NCBI GenBank assembly: GCA_964399165.1
Contig: CAYNPO010000019.1
Coordinates: 3,389-67,388 of the forward strand
Length of the DNA stretch: 64,000 nucleotides
Source: UBA6144 sp964399165
GTDB taxonomy: Bacteria > Bdellovibrionota > Bacteriovoracia > Bacteriovoracales > Bacteriovoracaceae
Direction: 5' to 3'
The position numbers were made by a program, and so were the translations under genes. This document shows positions 51,286 to 60,420 of the stretch, piece by piece. The notes beneath the pieces were generated by a model. That model had not been told where the DNA came from. It made no database searches and was given only the letters and a program-made list of their open reading frames with translations. Numbering within the stretch: the first letter of the stretch is position 1; every line of letters begins with the position of its first letter.

Positions 51286-52950
51286 TCACTCCTCCAAGGA
51301 AGGAAAGCGGATCTTGGTGCCCGGCGCTTTGGCGACGGAGAGGGCGATGTCGTATCCGGCGTCAGCGTGACGTACGATGCCCATGCCGGAGTCGGAATTG
51401 AGGACGCGCGAGAGTCGCACGTCCATCTCGGGCGTACCATCACACACGATGACCATGCCGGAGTGCTGGGAGTAGCCCATCCCGACGCCCCCCCCATGGT
51501 GGAGCGAGATCCAGGAAGCGCCGTTGTTGATGTTGATCATGGCGTTGAGGAGCGGCCAATCGGAAACCGCGTCAGTGCCATCCCGCATGGACTCCGTCTC
51601 GCGGTTTGGAGAGGCAACGGAGCCACAGTCCAGGTGGTCACGCCCAATAACGATGGGGGCCTTCACTTTCTTTTCCCGGACCAACCGGTTGAAGAGCAGG
51701 GCGGCTTTCTCCCGGTCACCATATTTCAACCAGCAGATCCGTGCCGGGAGCCCCTGGAAAGCGATCATCTTTCCGGCCTTCTCCAGCCAGTTCACCATGG
51801 GCTTGTTGTCGGGGAAGAGCTCCTTGATCGCTTGGTCGGTGACCCGGATGTCCTCGGGGTCGCCGCTGAGGGCTACCCAGCGGAACGGGCCGGAACCCTC
51901 ACAGAAGAGCGGGCGGATGTAGGCGGGCACGAAGCCGGGGAAAGCGAAGGCCTCTTTGTTGCCACCGATCTTGGCGCCTTCACGCAGGTTGTTGCCGTAA
52001 TCGAAAACGTGAGAGCCTTTCTTCTTGAAAGCCACCATCACGGCTACGTGCTGGGCCATGCTGGCGTGGGACATGTCCACGTAGCGCTTGGGATCGGATT
52101 TTCGGAGGGCAGCGGCTTCGCTGAGGGAGAGGCCCGCGGGGACATAACCGTTGAGGGGGTCGTGAGCCGAGGTCTGGTCCGTGACCAGGTCTGGCAAGAT
52201 GCCACGGTCGAGGACGAACTCGAAGAAGTCCACGGCATTGCCGACCACGCCGATGGAGATGGCCTCGCCCTTGGCTTTGGCGTCCAGGGCCATGGCCAGG
52301 GCCTGCCCGAAGTCCTTTGCCAGCACGTCGAGGTATTTGGTCTTGAGACGCTTTTCGATGCGGGCAGGGTCCACGTCGCAGCACAGGCACACGCCCTCTG
52401 CCATCTTCACGGCGAGGGGTTGGGCGCCGCCCATGCCCCCGATGCCGGCGGTGAGCACCAGGCGTCCCTTTAGGGTTTGGCCTTCGCCCCAATGCTTACA
52501 GGCTGCGGCCATGAAAGTTTCATAGGTGCCCTGGATGATGCCCTGGGATCCGATGTAGATCCACGATCCGGCCGTCATCTGGCCATACATCATGAGGCCC
52601 TCGGCATCCAGCTTGTTGAAGTGCTCCCAGTTCGCCCATTTGGGGACGAGGTTGGAGTTGGCGATGAGGACGCGGGGACCCTGGGGATTGGATGGGAAAA
52701 CCGCCACGGGCTTGCCCGACTGCACCAGCATGGTCTCGTCATTGCCCAGGTTCTGAAGGGTGCGGATGAGGTCCTGAAGGGCCTTCAGGTTACGCGCGGC
52801 CTTCCCATTGCCCCCATAAACGATGAGCGCATCGCGGTCCTCAGCCACGTCCGGGTGCAAGTTGTTCAGCAGGCAGCGGAGAGCTGCTTCCTGGTGCCAA
52901 CCCTTGCAGGTGAGCTTGTCGCCGGTGGGGGGCAAGGGAATGGTGCTCAT
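51286..52950 (-). CDS. hutU: Urocanate hydratase
   Basis: HutU hydrates urocanate using tightly bound NAD. The 554-residue protein is full length and highly conserved: LIVYGGNGKAARN, WANWEHFNKLDAEGL, TAGSWIYIGSQGI, LPARICWLKYGDRE, GSVASPNRETESM and SLHHGGGVGMGYSQHSGMVIVCDG. The order hutH-hutU-lipoprotein-hutI is on one strand with tiny gaps. A tract of eight C (about 51487-51494) encodes part of HHGGGVG. Confidence 0.97.
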   Translation of the reverse strand: MSTIPLPPTGDKLTCKGWHQEAALRCLLNNLHPDVAEDRDALIVYGGNGKAARNLKALQDLIRTLQNLGNDETMLVQSGKPVAVFPSNPQGPRVLIANSNLVPKWANWEHFNKLDAEGLMMYGQMTAGSWIYIGSQGIIQGTYETFMAAACKHWGEGQTLKGRLVLTAGIGGMGGAQPLAVKMAEGVCLCCDVDPARIEKRLKTKYLDVLAKDFGQALAMALDAKAKGEAISIGVVGNAVDFFEFVLDRGILPDLVTDQTSAHDPLNGYVPAGLSLSEAAALRKSDPKRYVDMSHASMAQHVAVMVAFKKKGSHVFDYGNNLREGAKIGGNKEAFAFPGFVPAYIRPLFCEGSGPFRWVALSGDPEDIRVTDQAIKELFPDNKPMVNWLEKAGKMIAFQGLPARICWLKYGDREKAALLFNRLVREKKVKAPIVIGRDHLDCGSVASPNRETESMRDGTDAVSDWPLLNAMININNGASWISLHHGGGVGMGYSQHSGMVIVCDGTPEMDVRLSRVLNSDSGMGIVRHADAGYDIALSVAKAPGTKIRFPSLEE

Positions 52951-52959
52951 GGGTACTCC

Positions 52960-54498
52960 TTAGCTCAGGGGGCCGGTGGCGCGTTCCACTTCGGCGAGGA
53001 TCTCACCGGACTGCATGAGCCGGGTCAGCCACTCGATGTCTTTGTGGAAAACGCGGTCTTGTCCGATGGGAGCGACGTGGCGACGGACCAGGGAGATGAC
53101 GTTCTCAAGTGCGGGGGACGTTTTCAGGGGGCGCAAGAATTCCAAGCCTTGGGTGTTGCATAAGAGTTCGATGGCCAGGCAGTGCTCGGTGTTGCGCACG
53201 ACCTCGAGGAGCTTCCGGCCCGCGGTGACTCCCATAGACACATGGTCTTCTTTGTCCGTGGAGGTCGGGATGGAGTCCACGCTGGCCGGATGGCACAGCC
53301 CCTTGTTCTCCGAGGCGAGGGCCGCCATGGTCACGTGGGCGATCATTAGGCCCGAATTGAGGCCGGAGTTCGCGGTCAGGAAGGCGGGTAGGTCCGAGAA
53401 GTGCGGGTTCATCATCTTTTCGACTCTGCGCTCGGCGATGCTGCAGATCTCGGCGAGCCCCATGGCGAGATAATCCAGAACCAGGGCGAGGGCCTCCCCG
53501 TGGAAGTTCCCGCCGCTGACTACGTCACCAGTGTCCGCGAAGACCAGGGGGTTATCGGTCACCGAGTTGAGTTCAGTGGTGAGAACTTCCTTGGCGTGGC
53601 GGAGGGTCTGGCGGCAGGCACCGTGGACCTGGGGCATGCAGCGAAGGGAGTAGGGATCTTGGACCTTCCCGTCCTCGGGGTGCGAGTGGATGATTTGGGA
53701 GCCGTGGATGATTTTTAGTAGGTTGGATGAGACCTCGACTTGGCCAGGCTGGGGCTTTAGCCGAGAGATGCGCTCATCAAACGCCGAAGGCGTTCCGCGG
53801 ACAGCGTCCAGGGTGAGACAGCCCACCACGTCCGCTTGCTTCATCAGGCGTTCGGCGTCCACCACCGCCAACGCGCCCAGGGCGAGCATGACGGAAGTGC
53901 CGTTGATCAATGCCAGGCCGTCCTTGGGGCCAAGCTGAGCGGGCTTGAGCTTCAATTGGTCGAGGGCGAAGTCCGCGCGGACGAGTTTCCCCCGCCACTC
54001 CACCTCGCCCTCGCCGATCAGCGCCAGGGCAACGTGGGAGAGAGGAGCCAGGTCACCAGAAGCCCCCACGGAACCTTTTTCGGGGACCACGGGGGTGATG
54101 CCGTGGTTGAGCATGTCGAGGATGAGCTTCACCACGTCGGGAGTGACACCGCTGAAACCCTGGATGAGGCAGTTCGCCCGGGCGACCATGATGGCCCGGG
54201 TGGCTTCCCGGGAGAACGCGCTTCCCACGCCGGTACAGTGGGAGCGAACCAGATTGTACTGGAGCTGGGCGAGGTCATTGGCTTCGATCTGCTTGGATGC
54301 CAGGGCGCCAAAGCCGGTGTTGATGCCGTACACGGGCTTGCCGCGTTTTACGATGTCCAGCACCACCTGGCGCGAGCGCTGCATGGCCTCCCAGGATTTG
54401 GGGGCGATGGTCAGGGCGACTTGTCCTGGGGTGGCGCGCGCGATGGATGCGACGTCATGGAGGGTGAGGTTTGTGCCCGTGAGTTCGTAGTGCTTCAT
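52960..54498 (-). CDS. hutH: Histidine ammonia-lyase
   Basis: HutH removes ammonia from histidine to give urocanate. The 512-residue protein has the A146-S147-G148 triad that cyclises to the MIO group (GSVGASGDLAPLSH), Y57 in KPVYGINTGFG, and the conserved QDPYSLRCMPQVHG. The usual length is about 510. It lies 9 bp before hutU and 7 bp after rpe, apparently in one transcription unit. No hutG or hutF is visible in the window. Confidence 0.97.
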   Translation of the reverse strand: MKHYELTGTNLTLHDVASIARATPGQVALTIAPKSWEAMQRSRQVVLDIVKRGKPVYGINTGFGALASKQIEANDLAQLQYNLVRSHCTGVGSAFSREATRAIMVARANCLIQGFSGVTPDVVKLILDMLNHGITPVVPEKGSVGASGDLAPLSHVALALIGEGEVEWRGKLVRADFALDQLKLKPAQLGPKDGLALINGTSVMLALGALAVVDAERLMKQADVVGCLTLDAVRGTPSAFDERISRLKPQPGQVEVSSNLLKIIHGSQIIHSHPEDGKVQDPYSLRCMPQVHGACRQTLRHAKEVLTTELNSVTDNPLVFADTGDVVSGGNFHGEALALVLDYLAMGLAEICSIAERRVEKMMNPHFSDLPAFLTANSGLNSGLMIAHVTMAALASENKGLCHPASVDSIPTSTDKEDHVSMGVTAGRKLLEVVRNTEHCLAIELLCNTQGLEFLRPLKTSPALENVISLVRRHVAPIGQDRVFHKDIEWLTRLMQSGEILAEVERATGPLS

Positions 54499-54505
54499 GC
54501 CGTCC

Positions 54506-55159
54506 TCAGCGCAAGAGGGCGACGCGCGCCCCGTAGTTCTTGGAGGGTTCGCCGAAGACGAAGGAGCCCGCCACTAGGTTAGTGGCGCCCGCCTGGATGA
54601 GTTGTCTGGCGTTTTGGTCGGTCACGCCGCCGTCCACCTGGATGTGGAACTGCAGGCCGAAGCGTCTTTTGATCTCAGCCAGATGGAGCACCTTGTCTAT
54701 GACGGAGGGAATGAAGGATTGGCCACCGAAGCCTGGGTTGACCGACATCAACAGCACCAGGTCCACTTTTTTAAAGATATAGTCGGGCACTGCGGACACG
54801 GGCGTGGAGGGATTGAGGGACACCCCCACCGAAGGGTAGAGCCCTTTGGCTTTTTGGATGAACCGGTCGTGGTGGACCAGGGCTTCCCAGTGGAAAGTGA
54901 AGTTGTGCAGGCCCACGTCCTTGAACCACTCCAGGTGGTCATCGGGATTGGTGACCATGAAGTGGGCGTCCAAAGGATGCGGGGAGAACTTGTTGAGGTT
55001 CTTCAGTACCGTGGGACCGAAAGTGAGGTTCGGGACAAAGTGACCGTCCATCACGTCGAGGTGGAGCCACAAATCCTGTTGGCCGTTCAGGCGGGCGACG
55101 TCAGTGCCCAGGTCCATGAAGTCGGCCGACAAAAGGCTCGGGGCGATGATGGTGGCCAT
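54506..55159 (-). CDS. rpe: Ribulose-phosphate 3-epimerase
   Basis: Rpe interconverts ribulose 5-phosphate and xylulose 5-phosphate in the pentose phosphate pathway. I choose the ATG at 55159 (MATIIAPSLLSADFMDL), with AAGGAG upstream; the open frame extends 42 residues into fmt but those residues are not Rpe-like. The result is 217 residues. Motifs: LHLDVMDGHFVPNLTFGP with metal ligands, HFMVTNP, LMSVNPGFGGQSF and IQVDGGV. It is 2 bp behind fmt and 7 bp before hutH. Confidence 0.95.
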   Translation of the reverse strand: MATIIAPSLLSADFMDLGTDVARLNGQQDLWLHLDVMDGHFVPNLTFGPTVLKNLNKFSPHPLDAHFMVTNPDDHLEWFKDVGLHNFTFHWEALVHHDRFIQKAKGLYPSVGVSLNPSTPVSAVPDYIFKKVDLVLLMSVNPGFGGQSFIPSVIDKVLHLAEIKRRFGLQFHIQVDGGVTDQNARQLIQAGATNLVAGSFVFGEPSKNYGARVALLR

Positions 55160-55161
55160 AT

Positions 55162-56109
55162 TCACTCCTTGGGGGGCGGCGTCAGGGTGAGGTCCCCGCG
55201 CAGTCCGTTGAGCAGTTCCGTGTCGCTGCAGGGCTTTTTCCCCTCGAGCTGAACCATGCGCAGGCGCAGGCTGGCGTCCTGGCAACCTGCCAGGAGCGCG
55301 CCAGACTTATTTAGGGCTTCGCCGGCACGAAGTTTTTCCGGGCTCGCTTCCACGGAGAGGACCTTGAGGCGCTTGCCCCCGAGGAAGCAGTAGGTGCCCG
55401 GCCAGGGATCCATGGCGCGGACCCGGTTGGTGATCTGGGCGCGGGTCTGGGATGCGAAGTCCAGGAAACCGTCTTCTTTCTTGAGCGTGGGAGCGAAGCT
55501 CACTTGGGCTTCGTCTTGGGCCCGAGCGGTGAAATCCCCCGCGAGCAACTTATGGATGAAGTCGTTGCACGCCAACGCGGCCTGGAACTTCAGCCGCGTG
55601 GTGAGCTGGCCTCCCGTCTCTGCGGGGGAGATGGCCACGGGGTGTTCGTGGACAATGTCGCCGGCGTCCATCTTGCGCACCATCTTCTGGATGCTGACGC
55701 CGGTACGGTCGTCGCCGTTCCACAAGGCGTACTGGATTGGGGCCGCACCCCGGTACTTGGGCAGCAGCGAAGTGTGGATGTTGAAGCATCCCAGGCGGGG
55801 GAGGGCGAGCAGGGGCTCGCGCAGGAATTGGGCGAAAGCCAGCACCACCATTGCGTCGACGCCGTCGGCGCGCCAGCGCGCCAACGTCTCTTCCTCGCGG
55901 TTGACGTCGGCGGTCTGAAGCAGCGGGAGCCGGTTTTTCATGGCGAAAGAGGCGACCTCGGGGGACTTCATCTCCTGACCCCGCCCGGCGGGACGGTCGG
56001 GCATGGAAACCACGCCCACGACCTCAATGGAGGGATGGTGCATGAGCATGTCCAGCGTGGGGACCGCGAAGTCCGGAGTTCCGAAGAAGACTGTCCTGAG
56101 CTTGCTCAT
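55162..56109 (-). CDS. fmt: Methionyl-tRNA formyltransferase
   Basis: Fmt formylates initiator Met-tRNA. The 315-residue protein has the formyltransferase domain with FFGTPDFAVP, MPDRPAGRGQ and the catalytic NIHTSLLPKYRGAAPIQ, which includes the conserved Asn-His pair, followed by DAGDIV. The C-terminal tRNA-binding domain follows. It lies 7 bp after def, the usual pair, so that formylation and deformylation genes are expressed together. Confidence 0.95.
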   Translation of the reverse strand: MSKLRTVFFGTPDFAVPTLDMLMHHPSIEVVGVVSMPDRPAGRGQEMKSPEVASFAMKNRLPLLQTADVNREEETLARWRADGVDAMVVLAFAQFLREPLLALPRLGCFNIHTSLLPKYRGAAPIQYALWNGDDRTGVSIQKMVRKMDAGDIVHEHPVAISPAETGGQLTTRLKFQAALACNDFIHKLLAGDFTARAQDEAQVSFAPTLKKEDGFLDFASQTRAQITNRVRAMDPWPGTYCFLGGKRLKVLSVEASPEKLRAGEALNKSGALLAGCQDASLRLRMVQLEGKKPCSDTELLNGLRGDLTLTPPPKE

Positions 56110-56116
56110 GCTTGCC

Positions 56117-56692
56117 TCAGATGCGGCGCTTGTCTTTGAGGAGCTTGGTTTTGAAGAACTTCTTCTTGAGGGGACTCAGGCGGTCGATGAACACGATGCC
56201 GTCCAGGTGGTCGTTCTCATGCTGCAGGCATATAGCCAAAAGCTCGTCCGCTTCCATGGTGCGCGGCTTGCCCTGCAGGTCCTGGTACTCGACCACTACG
56301 TGCTCGGCGCGCTCCACCTCCTCATAGACGTCGGGGACGCTGAGGCAGCCCTCCTTGTTGAGGACACAGCCTTCCTTGGTCTTGAAGACGGGGTTGATGA
56401 AAACCATGGGGTTCAGGTTGCTAAACTCCATGTCCGCACTGCCGTCTTGTCGGGTTACTTCCTCGCGCTCGAAATCTACGTCAACCACGAAGAGTCGCAA
56501 GGAAACGCCGATTTGGGGAGCGGCAAGGCCAATGCCGGGTGCATGGTACATGGTGAAAAGCATGTTCTGAACTAGGCGGGCTAGCTCGGCGTCAAACTTC
56601 GTAACTGGCTCGGCGACCTTGGAGAGCACCGGCTCAGGATAGGTGTAGATGGGGAGATGCTCCCCTTCCAGTCGGAAATTTTCGAGCTGCAT
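56117..56692 (-). CDS. def: Peptide deformylase
   Basis: Def removes the N-formyl group from new proteins. The 191-residue protein has all three motifs: GIGLAAPQIG, EGCLS and QHENDHLDG, which together hold the metal with Cys and two His. The C-terminal tail (PLKKKFFKTKLLKDKRRI) is a basic helix that could contact the ribosome. It is 29 bp downstream of the LptG-type gene and pairs with fmt. Confidence 0.96.
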   Translation of the reverse strand: MQLENFRLEGEHLPIYTYPEPVLSKVAEPVTKFDAELARLVQNMLFTMYHAPGIGLAAPQIGVSLRLFVVDVDFEREEVTRQDGSADMEFSNLNPMVFINPVFKTKEGCVLNKEGCLSVPDVYEEVERAEHVVVEYQDLQGKPRTMEADELLAICLQHENDHLDGIVFIDRLSPLKKKFFKTKLLKDKRRI

Positions 56693-56721
56693 AGCAGCGT
56701 TATAGCATGGCCGGGGGGGTA

Positions 56722-57816
56722 TTAAAACGCGAGTTTCCGGTGGCGCCAGAAGGTCCAGCCGCTATGGCAGAGAAAAAGTCCTGGAACAAGGTAGGCGGAG
56801 AGCCATGCCGGCAGCTTCTCACTTTGTCCGTAGGACAAAGAGGCTGAAAACAGGAGCCAAAACAATACGGTCAGGACTAGGGCGAAACCAACGCTCTTCC
56901 CGAACGAGTCTGAGCGGCGGTTAGGTTGGTAGAGGCCCCCCATGGGGAGCAGGGCGAAAACCAGGCATAGGCCCGACAGGGCAAGCTTTTGATGAAGCAA
57001 AATTCTGTACTCGGCCGTGTTTATTCCCGTTGGAGCGATCTTTTGAATGAAATCGCTCAATGCGAACCAAGAGAGTGTGGTGAGGTCGGCTTCGAATTCC
57101 TTGAAGTCGTCTGGCGTTTCCGCCAGTGACATTTCACGCTGCTGGAAGGGTGTGACCCGCGGGAAGGTGGGTCCCTGAAGATCAGAGATTTCTTCGCCCC
57201 CCTCAAGCCTCCAGTTAGAACCCCCCAGGTGGGAGGCGCGTCTCGCCTTGAGTATGTGGGTGGCGCCGCCTCTCTTGTCAAAATAATAAAAGCGAATGTC
57301 TGCCAGAACGCCAGCCTTCTTGTCGAATGAAAGGAAGGTGGCGAAATAATCCTCGGACTTGAACCAGAACTGGCCACCATCCAATGCGCCTCTCGTGAGG
57401 TAGCGCCCTTCGGAAGCCTGGCTTTTCTTGATCTGTTGACGCTTCACTTTGTTGGCAAGTGGCTCCACAAAACCGAGGTTCGCAAACTGCAGGATAACCA
57501 TGCTCAGGGCGCAGGCGCCAAGCAGAAGCGTGATTCGCAGGTGGGAAAGGCCAGCGGCCAGGGCAGCAATGAGCTCATTGTGGGATTTAAGGCGCTGGAG
57601 AGAGAACAGGGTCGCGAGCAAGCAGGTCACGGGAATGATTTTTCCCACCAAGTCGGGCATTTTGAGGGCCCATTCCAGCAGGACCTGACTCCCGGCCTTC
57701 CCCCGCAAGAAGCCGTTGATAATATCGGCGGTAGTCACAAGCATGATTAACGCGACAAGGGACGCGACCAGGGACTTGAACCAGGTGTTTATGAAGATGC
57801 GAGAAAGGATGTTCAT
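56722..57816 (-). CDS. LptF/LptG-family permease
   Basis: The YjgP/YjgQ family forms the membrane part of the lipopolysaccharide export ABC transporter. From the ATG at 57816, which overlaps the preceding stop (ATGA), it is 364 residues. Three hydrophobic segments are seen in the N-terminal half (including LVASLVALIMLVTTADIINGF), then a periplasmic beta-jellyroll region, then three helices in the C-terminal part. LptG is slightly favoured on position alone; the lptF partner is not in the window. Confidence 0.85.
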   Translation of the reverse strand: MNILSRIFINTWFKSLVASLVALIMLVTTADIINGFLRGKAGSQVLLEWALKMPDLVGKIIPVTCLLATLFSLQRLKSHNELIAALAAGLSHLRITLLLGACALSMVILQFANLGFVEPLANKVKRQQIKKSQASEGRYLTRGALDGGQFWFKSEDYFATFLSFDKKAGVLADIRFYYFDKRGGATHILKARRASHLGGSNWRLEGGEEISDLQGPTFPRVTPFQQREMSLAETPDDFKEFEADLTTLSWFALSDFIQKIAPTGINTAEYRILLHQKLALSGLCLVFALLPMGGLYQPNRRSDSFGKSVGFALVLTVLFWLLFSASLSYGQSEKLPAWLSAYLVPGLFLCHSGWTFWRHRKLAF

Positions 57817-58538
57817 GGGCTCCCGATGCTCGGAAGCGCGCGTGAGAGCCACAACAGAACCGGCTTCATAGCGTTGGTGAATATGTCACGTACCCGTGGG
57901 TGGGCTTGCATCCAGTCTGTTAGCGCAGAGGAAACAAGGTAGTAAGAACGTACGAATGCCATCCCTCCGGGCGTGAGCATCAGCCAACGCTTGAACCCCC
58001 TGAGCCTTTCCGTACCCGGGTGGTTCTCACCCAGGCAGAGGGTTGCTATGAAGCATTTCCGGGATTGAACGAAGATCTGTTGGTAGGCGTGAAAGAATTT
58101 ATCGTGGTTGCGAAATCGGTACTTGCGAAGATGCTTTCGCGCCATCTCCGAGTTCACAACTTGGTATGGTTGGTTGGCGGTGAAAACCACGAACTGATCA
58201 AGACATTTGCCGCACTCCTCTTGGAACTTGCCGGTGGCGTCGTAAACCCGAGCCAACTCAAAATAGAGATGGCTTATCATCATGGTTTCCGTGAGGTCTT
58301 TGTCCTTACGAAAATGCTCCGGCCGCAGCTCGAAGATGCTACCGCAACTGTGTAACTCCGAAAGCGTCTCGAAGTAGTCTGTATACTTTCGGATAGCCGT
58401 CACATAGTCGCCAGCCGCAAAAGCCTCTTTCCCCAGGCGGGCCTGCGTGATGCGGTTCTCATACTTGTGCTTAAGGACCAGCTTGCGCTCGCGGTCCTGC
58501 TTGGCATCCTTGACCTGCTTCTTATAATCCTCAGTCAT
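57813..58538 (-). CDS. CFI-box C-terminal domain protein
   Basis: A 241-residue protein with a basic, helical N-terminal half containing one TPR-like pair (AFAAGDYVTAIRKYTDYF). The C-terminal 80 residues match the CFI-box type: CFIATLCLGENHPGTERLRGFKRWLMLTPGGMAFVRSYYLVS (from C162), then LTDWMQAHPRVRDI. The usual motif is CFIATAAYGS, so the small-residue part is altered. CFI-box proteins are common in myxobacteria and relatives and their function is unknown. It is translationally coupled to the LptG-type gene and follows an outer-membrane protein by 23 bp, so it may act in envelope assembly. Confidence 0.72.
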   Translation of the reverse strand: MTEDYKKQVKDAKQDRERKLVLKHKYENRITQARLGKEAFAAGDYVTAIRKYTDYFETLSELHSCGSIFELRPEHFRKDKDLTETMMISHLYFELARVYDATGKFQEECGKCLDQFVVFTANQPYQVVNSEMARKHLRKYRFRNHDKFFHAYQQIFVQSRKCFIATLCLGENHPGTERLRGFKRWLMLTPGGMAFVRSYYLVSSALTDWMQAHPRVRDIFTNAMKPVLLWLSRALPSIGSP

Positions 58539-58561
58539 TGGCGGTAGCCCTCGTTAGGCGG

Positions 58562-59455
58562 TCAGAACTGCAGGCTCACCGCAAAGGAGAGGTCTCTGAC
58601 CCGCTCCTTGGGATAAAGATAGTCTTTTTCATCATCAATCTGGCGGGAATCCTTCATGGCGAAATCAATCCCCAGCTTCGGGCCCGTCCAGCTAAGCCCC
58701 CAGGCGAAACCCCTTAGGTTAACCGTTTTGTCCTCATAGTACCCGGCCCTGGCGAAGAAGTCCGAGAACACGTTCATCTGAAGGGCCCCCCTCCAAAGGT
58801 GGCGATCTTGAAAATCAGCCGTAGGATCTCCACCCGCGTCTCCGATGAGCAACAAGGCATCAGTTAAGCCATACTGTAGCCCGGCAATGGCACGAGACTC
58901 CCCCGGGGTTGCCCGGCTCGGGTCTTCCCAGACCAATCCCAGGATAAAATTCTCCGATTGAACCCAGCTCATACCCAGAACCAGGGGATGGCTGATGTGG
59001 TGACGGTGTCTGCTGTAGCGCGGTGGTCGGGAATCCGTCGTATGCCGGTAAATTACGCCAAGGGAAACCTCGGGCGTAACCGGGCCCGCCAAGGTAACAG
59101 TCATGCGCTCACGGCTAAACGCATCCTCGCTTTGTCGCTGAAAGCTGAAGCCTCCCTTGAGCACGCCCGTGTTGTCGAAGAGAAAGTAACCTTCGGAGTG
59201 TTGAGAGGCAGCGGCACGCCTGCCGTCCGCCAGTCGCTCCGGATTCTTTTTCTCTACCTCTGTCGTGGTTCTCTGGTATGAGGCGAAAGTGTCCGTGAAA
59301 AAGCTCAGTGTCGCGGGATTAAGCAGGGCGGCCTCATTGACCAGTAGCGAAGCTACCCCGGCCCCTGCCGTGGACTGGAGGCGGGCGGTTTGAAATGGAC
59401 GCGGCTGGGCAAAGGCCATGGCGCTGGTGAAGGCGAGGATCAATACGATGCGCAT
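58562..59455 (-). CDS. Outer-membrane protein, FadL/PorV-like barrel
   Basis: A 297-residue secreted protein from the ATG at 59455 (MRIVLILAFTSAMAFAQ), which forms a signal peptide; open frame further upstream is not needed. The mature N-terminus (TAGAGVASLLVNEAALLNPATLSFF) is the plug-like signature of FadL/PorV-type proteins. Alternating strands follow, and the C-terminus is AVSLQF, with the terminal Phe read by BAM. It is the first gene of the long minus-strand run and divergent from galU. Confidence 0.75.
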   Translation of the reverse strand: MRIVLILAFTSAMAFAQPRPFQTARLQSTAGAGVASLLVNEAALLNPATLSFFTDTFASYQRTTTEVEKKNPERLADGRRAAASQHSEGYFLFDNTGVLKGGFSFQRQSEDAFSRERMTVTLAGPVTPEVSLGVIYRHTTDSRPPRYSRHRHHISHPLVLGMSWVQSENFILGLVWEDPSRATPGESRAIAGLQYGLTDALLLIGDAGGDPTADFQDRHLWRGALQMNVFSDFFARAGYYEDKTVNLRGFAWGLSWTGPKLGIDFAMKDSRQIDDEKDYLYPKERVRDLSFAVSLQF

Positions 59456-59529
59456 GATGGAACCAGGCATTTGTGATAGGCTGATACCTCCAACGCTATC
59501 CATTTGACGCGAGGAACTCAAGGACTTTC

Positions 59530-60420
59530 ATGAAAATCAAAAAGGCCGTGATCCCCATCGCCGGCAAAGGCACGCGCTTCCTTCCCGCGACCAAGCAGAT
59601 CGCCAAGGAAATCATCCCCATCATCAACGTCCCCATGATCCATCACATCGTCCTCGAGGCGGTGGAGTCGGGCATCGAGCAGATCATCTTCGTGACTTCT
59701 TCCGGAAAGTTCGCCGTGGAGGACTACTTCGACCGCAACCAGGAACTCGAAGCTTTCCTGGAGAAAAATGGCAAGACCCGTGAGCTGGAGATGATCCGGC
59801 AGATCGGTACCATGGTGGGCGTGACCAGCGTTCGGCAGAAGGAGCAGCTGGGCCTCGGCCACGCCGTGCTCATGGCGGAGGAACTCGTCGCCGATGACCC
59901 ATTCGCGGTCCTGCTGGGTGACGACATCGTCGTGAACCCAGTCCCCTGTACCAGGCAGCTCATGGACATCTCGTCCCGGCACGGCGGCGCCTCGGTCATA
60001 GGCGTGATGGACGTGCCACGGGTCGACACTTCCAAGTATGGCATCGTACGGGGTACTCCCGTGGTCGGGGACGCCCGCACGCTGCGCATGGAGGGAATGG
60101 TGGAGAAGCCCAAGCCTTCCGAGGCCCCCACCACTCTGGCGACTCCGGGCCGCTACATCCTCTCCCCTGAAATCTTCCAGATCCTGCGGGAGATTCCCCG
60201 GGGAGCGGGGAACGAGTACCAACTCACCGACGCCATCAACGTCCTGTGCGGGCGCCGTGATGTGTACGCCCACTGCTTCGAGGGAGAGCGCTTCGACACC
60301 GGCAACGTCCATGGGTACCTCGACGCTACCGTGGACTTTGCCTTGCGCGACCCAGCCTTGCGCGATGGCTTCGTGGACATCCTGCGCACCAAAATCGCCA
60401 AACACGGAGTGAAACTGTGA
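59530..60420 (+). CDS. galU: UTP-glucose-1-phosphate uridylyltransferase
   Basis: GalU makes UDP-glucose for envelope polysaccharides. The 296-residue protein has GKGTRFLPATKQIAKEIIPI with the nucleotide-binding lysines, then LGLGHAVLMAE, LGDDIV and RFDTGNVHGYLDA. Length is standard. It overlaps the next gene by four bases (GTGA). A galU paralogue of the GalF type cannot be excluded by eye, but the catalytic residues are intact. Confidence 0.94.
   Translation: MKIKKAVIPIAGKGTRFLPATKQIAKEIIPIINVPMIHHIVLEAVESGIEQIIFVTSSGKFAVEDYFDRNQELEAFLEKNGKTRELEMIRQIGTMVGVTSVRQKEQLGLGHAVLMAEELVADDPFAVLLGDDIVVNPVPCTRQLMDISSRHGGASVIGVMDVPRVDTSKYGIVRGTPVVGDARTLRMEGMVEKPKPSEAPTTLATPGRYILSPEIFQILREIPRGAGNEYQLTDAINVLCGRRDVYAHCFEGERFDTGNVHGYLDATVDFALRDPALRDGFVDILRTKIAKHGVKL

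Noticed and set aside
51367..52473. A 368-codon open frame antisense to hutU
   Set aside because: It is a shadow of a highly conserved gene; no start signal or recognisable motif.
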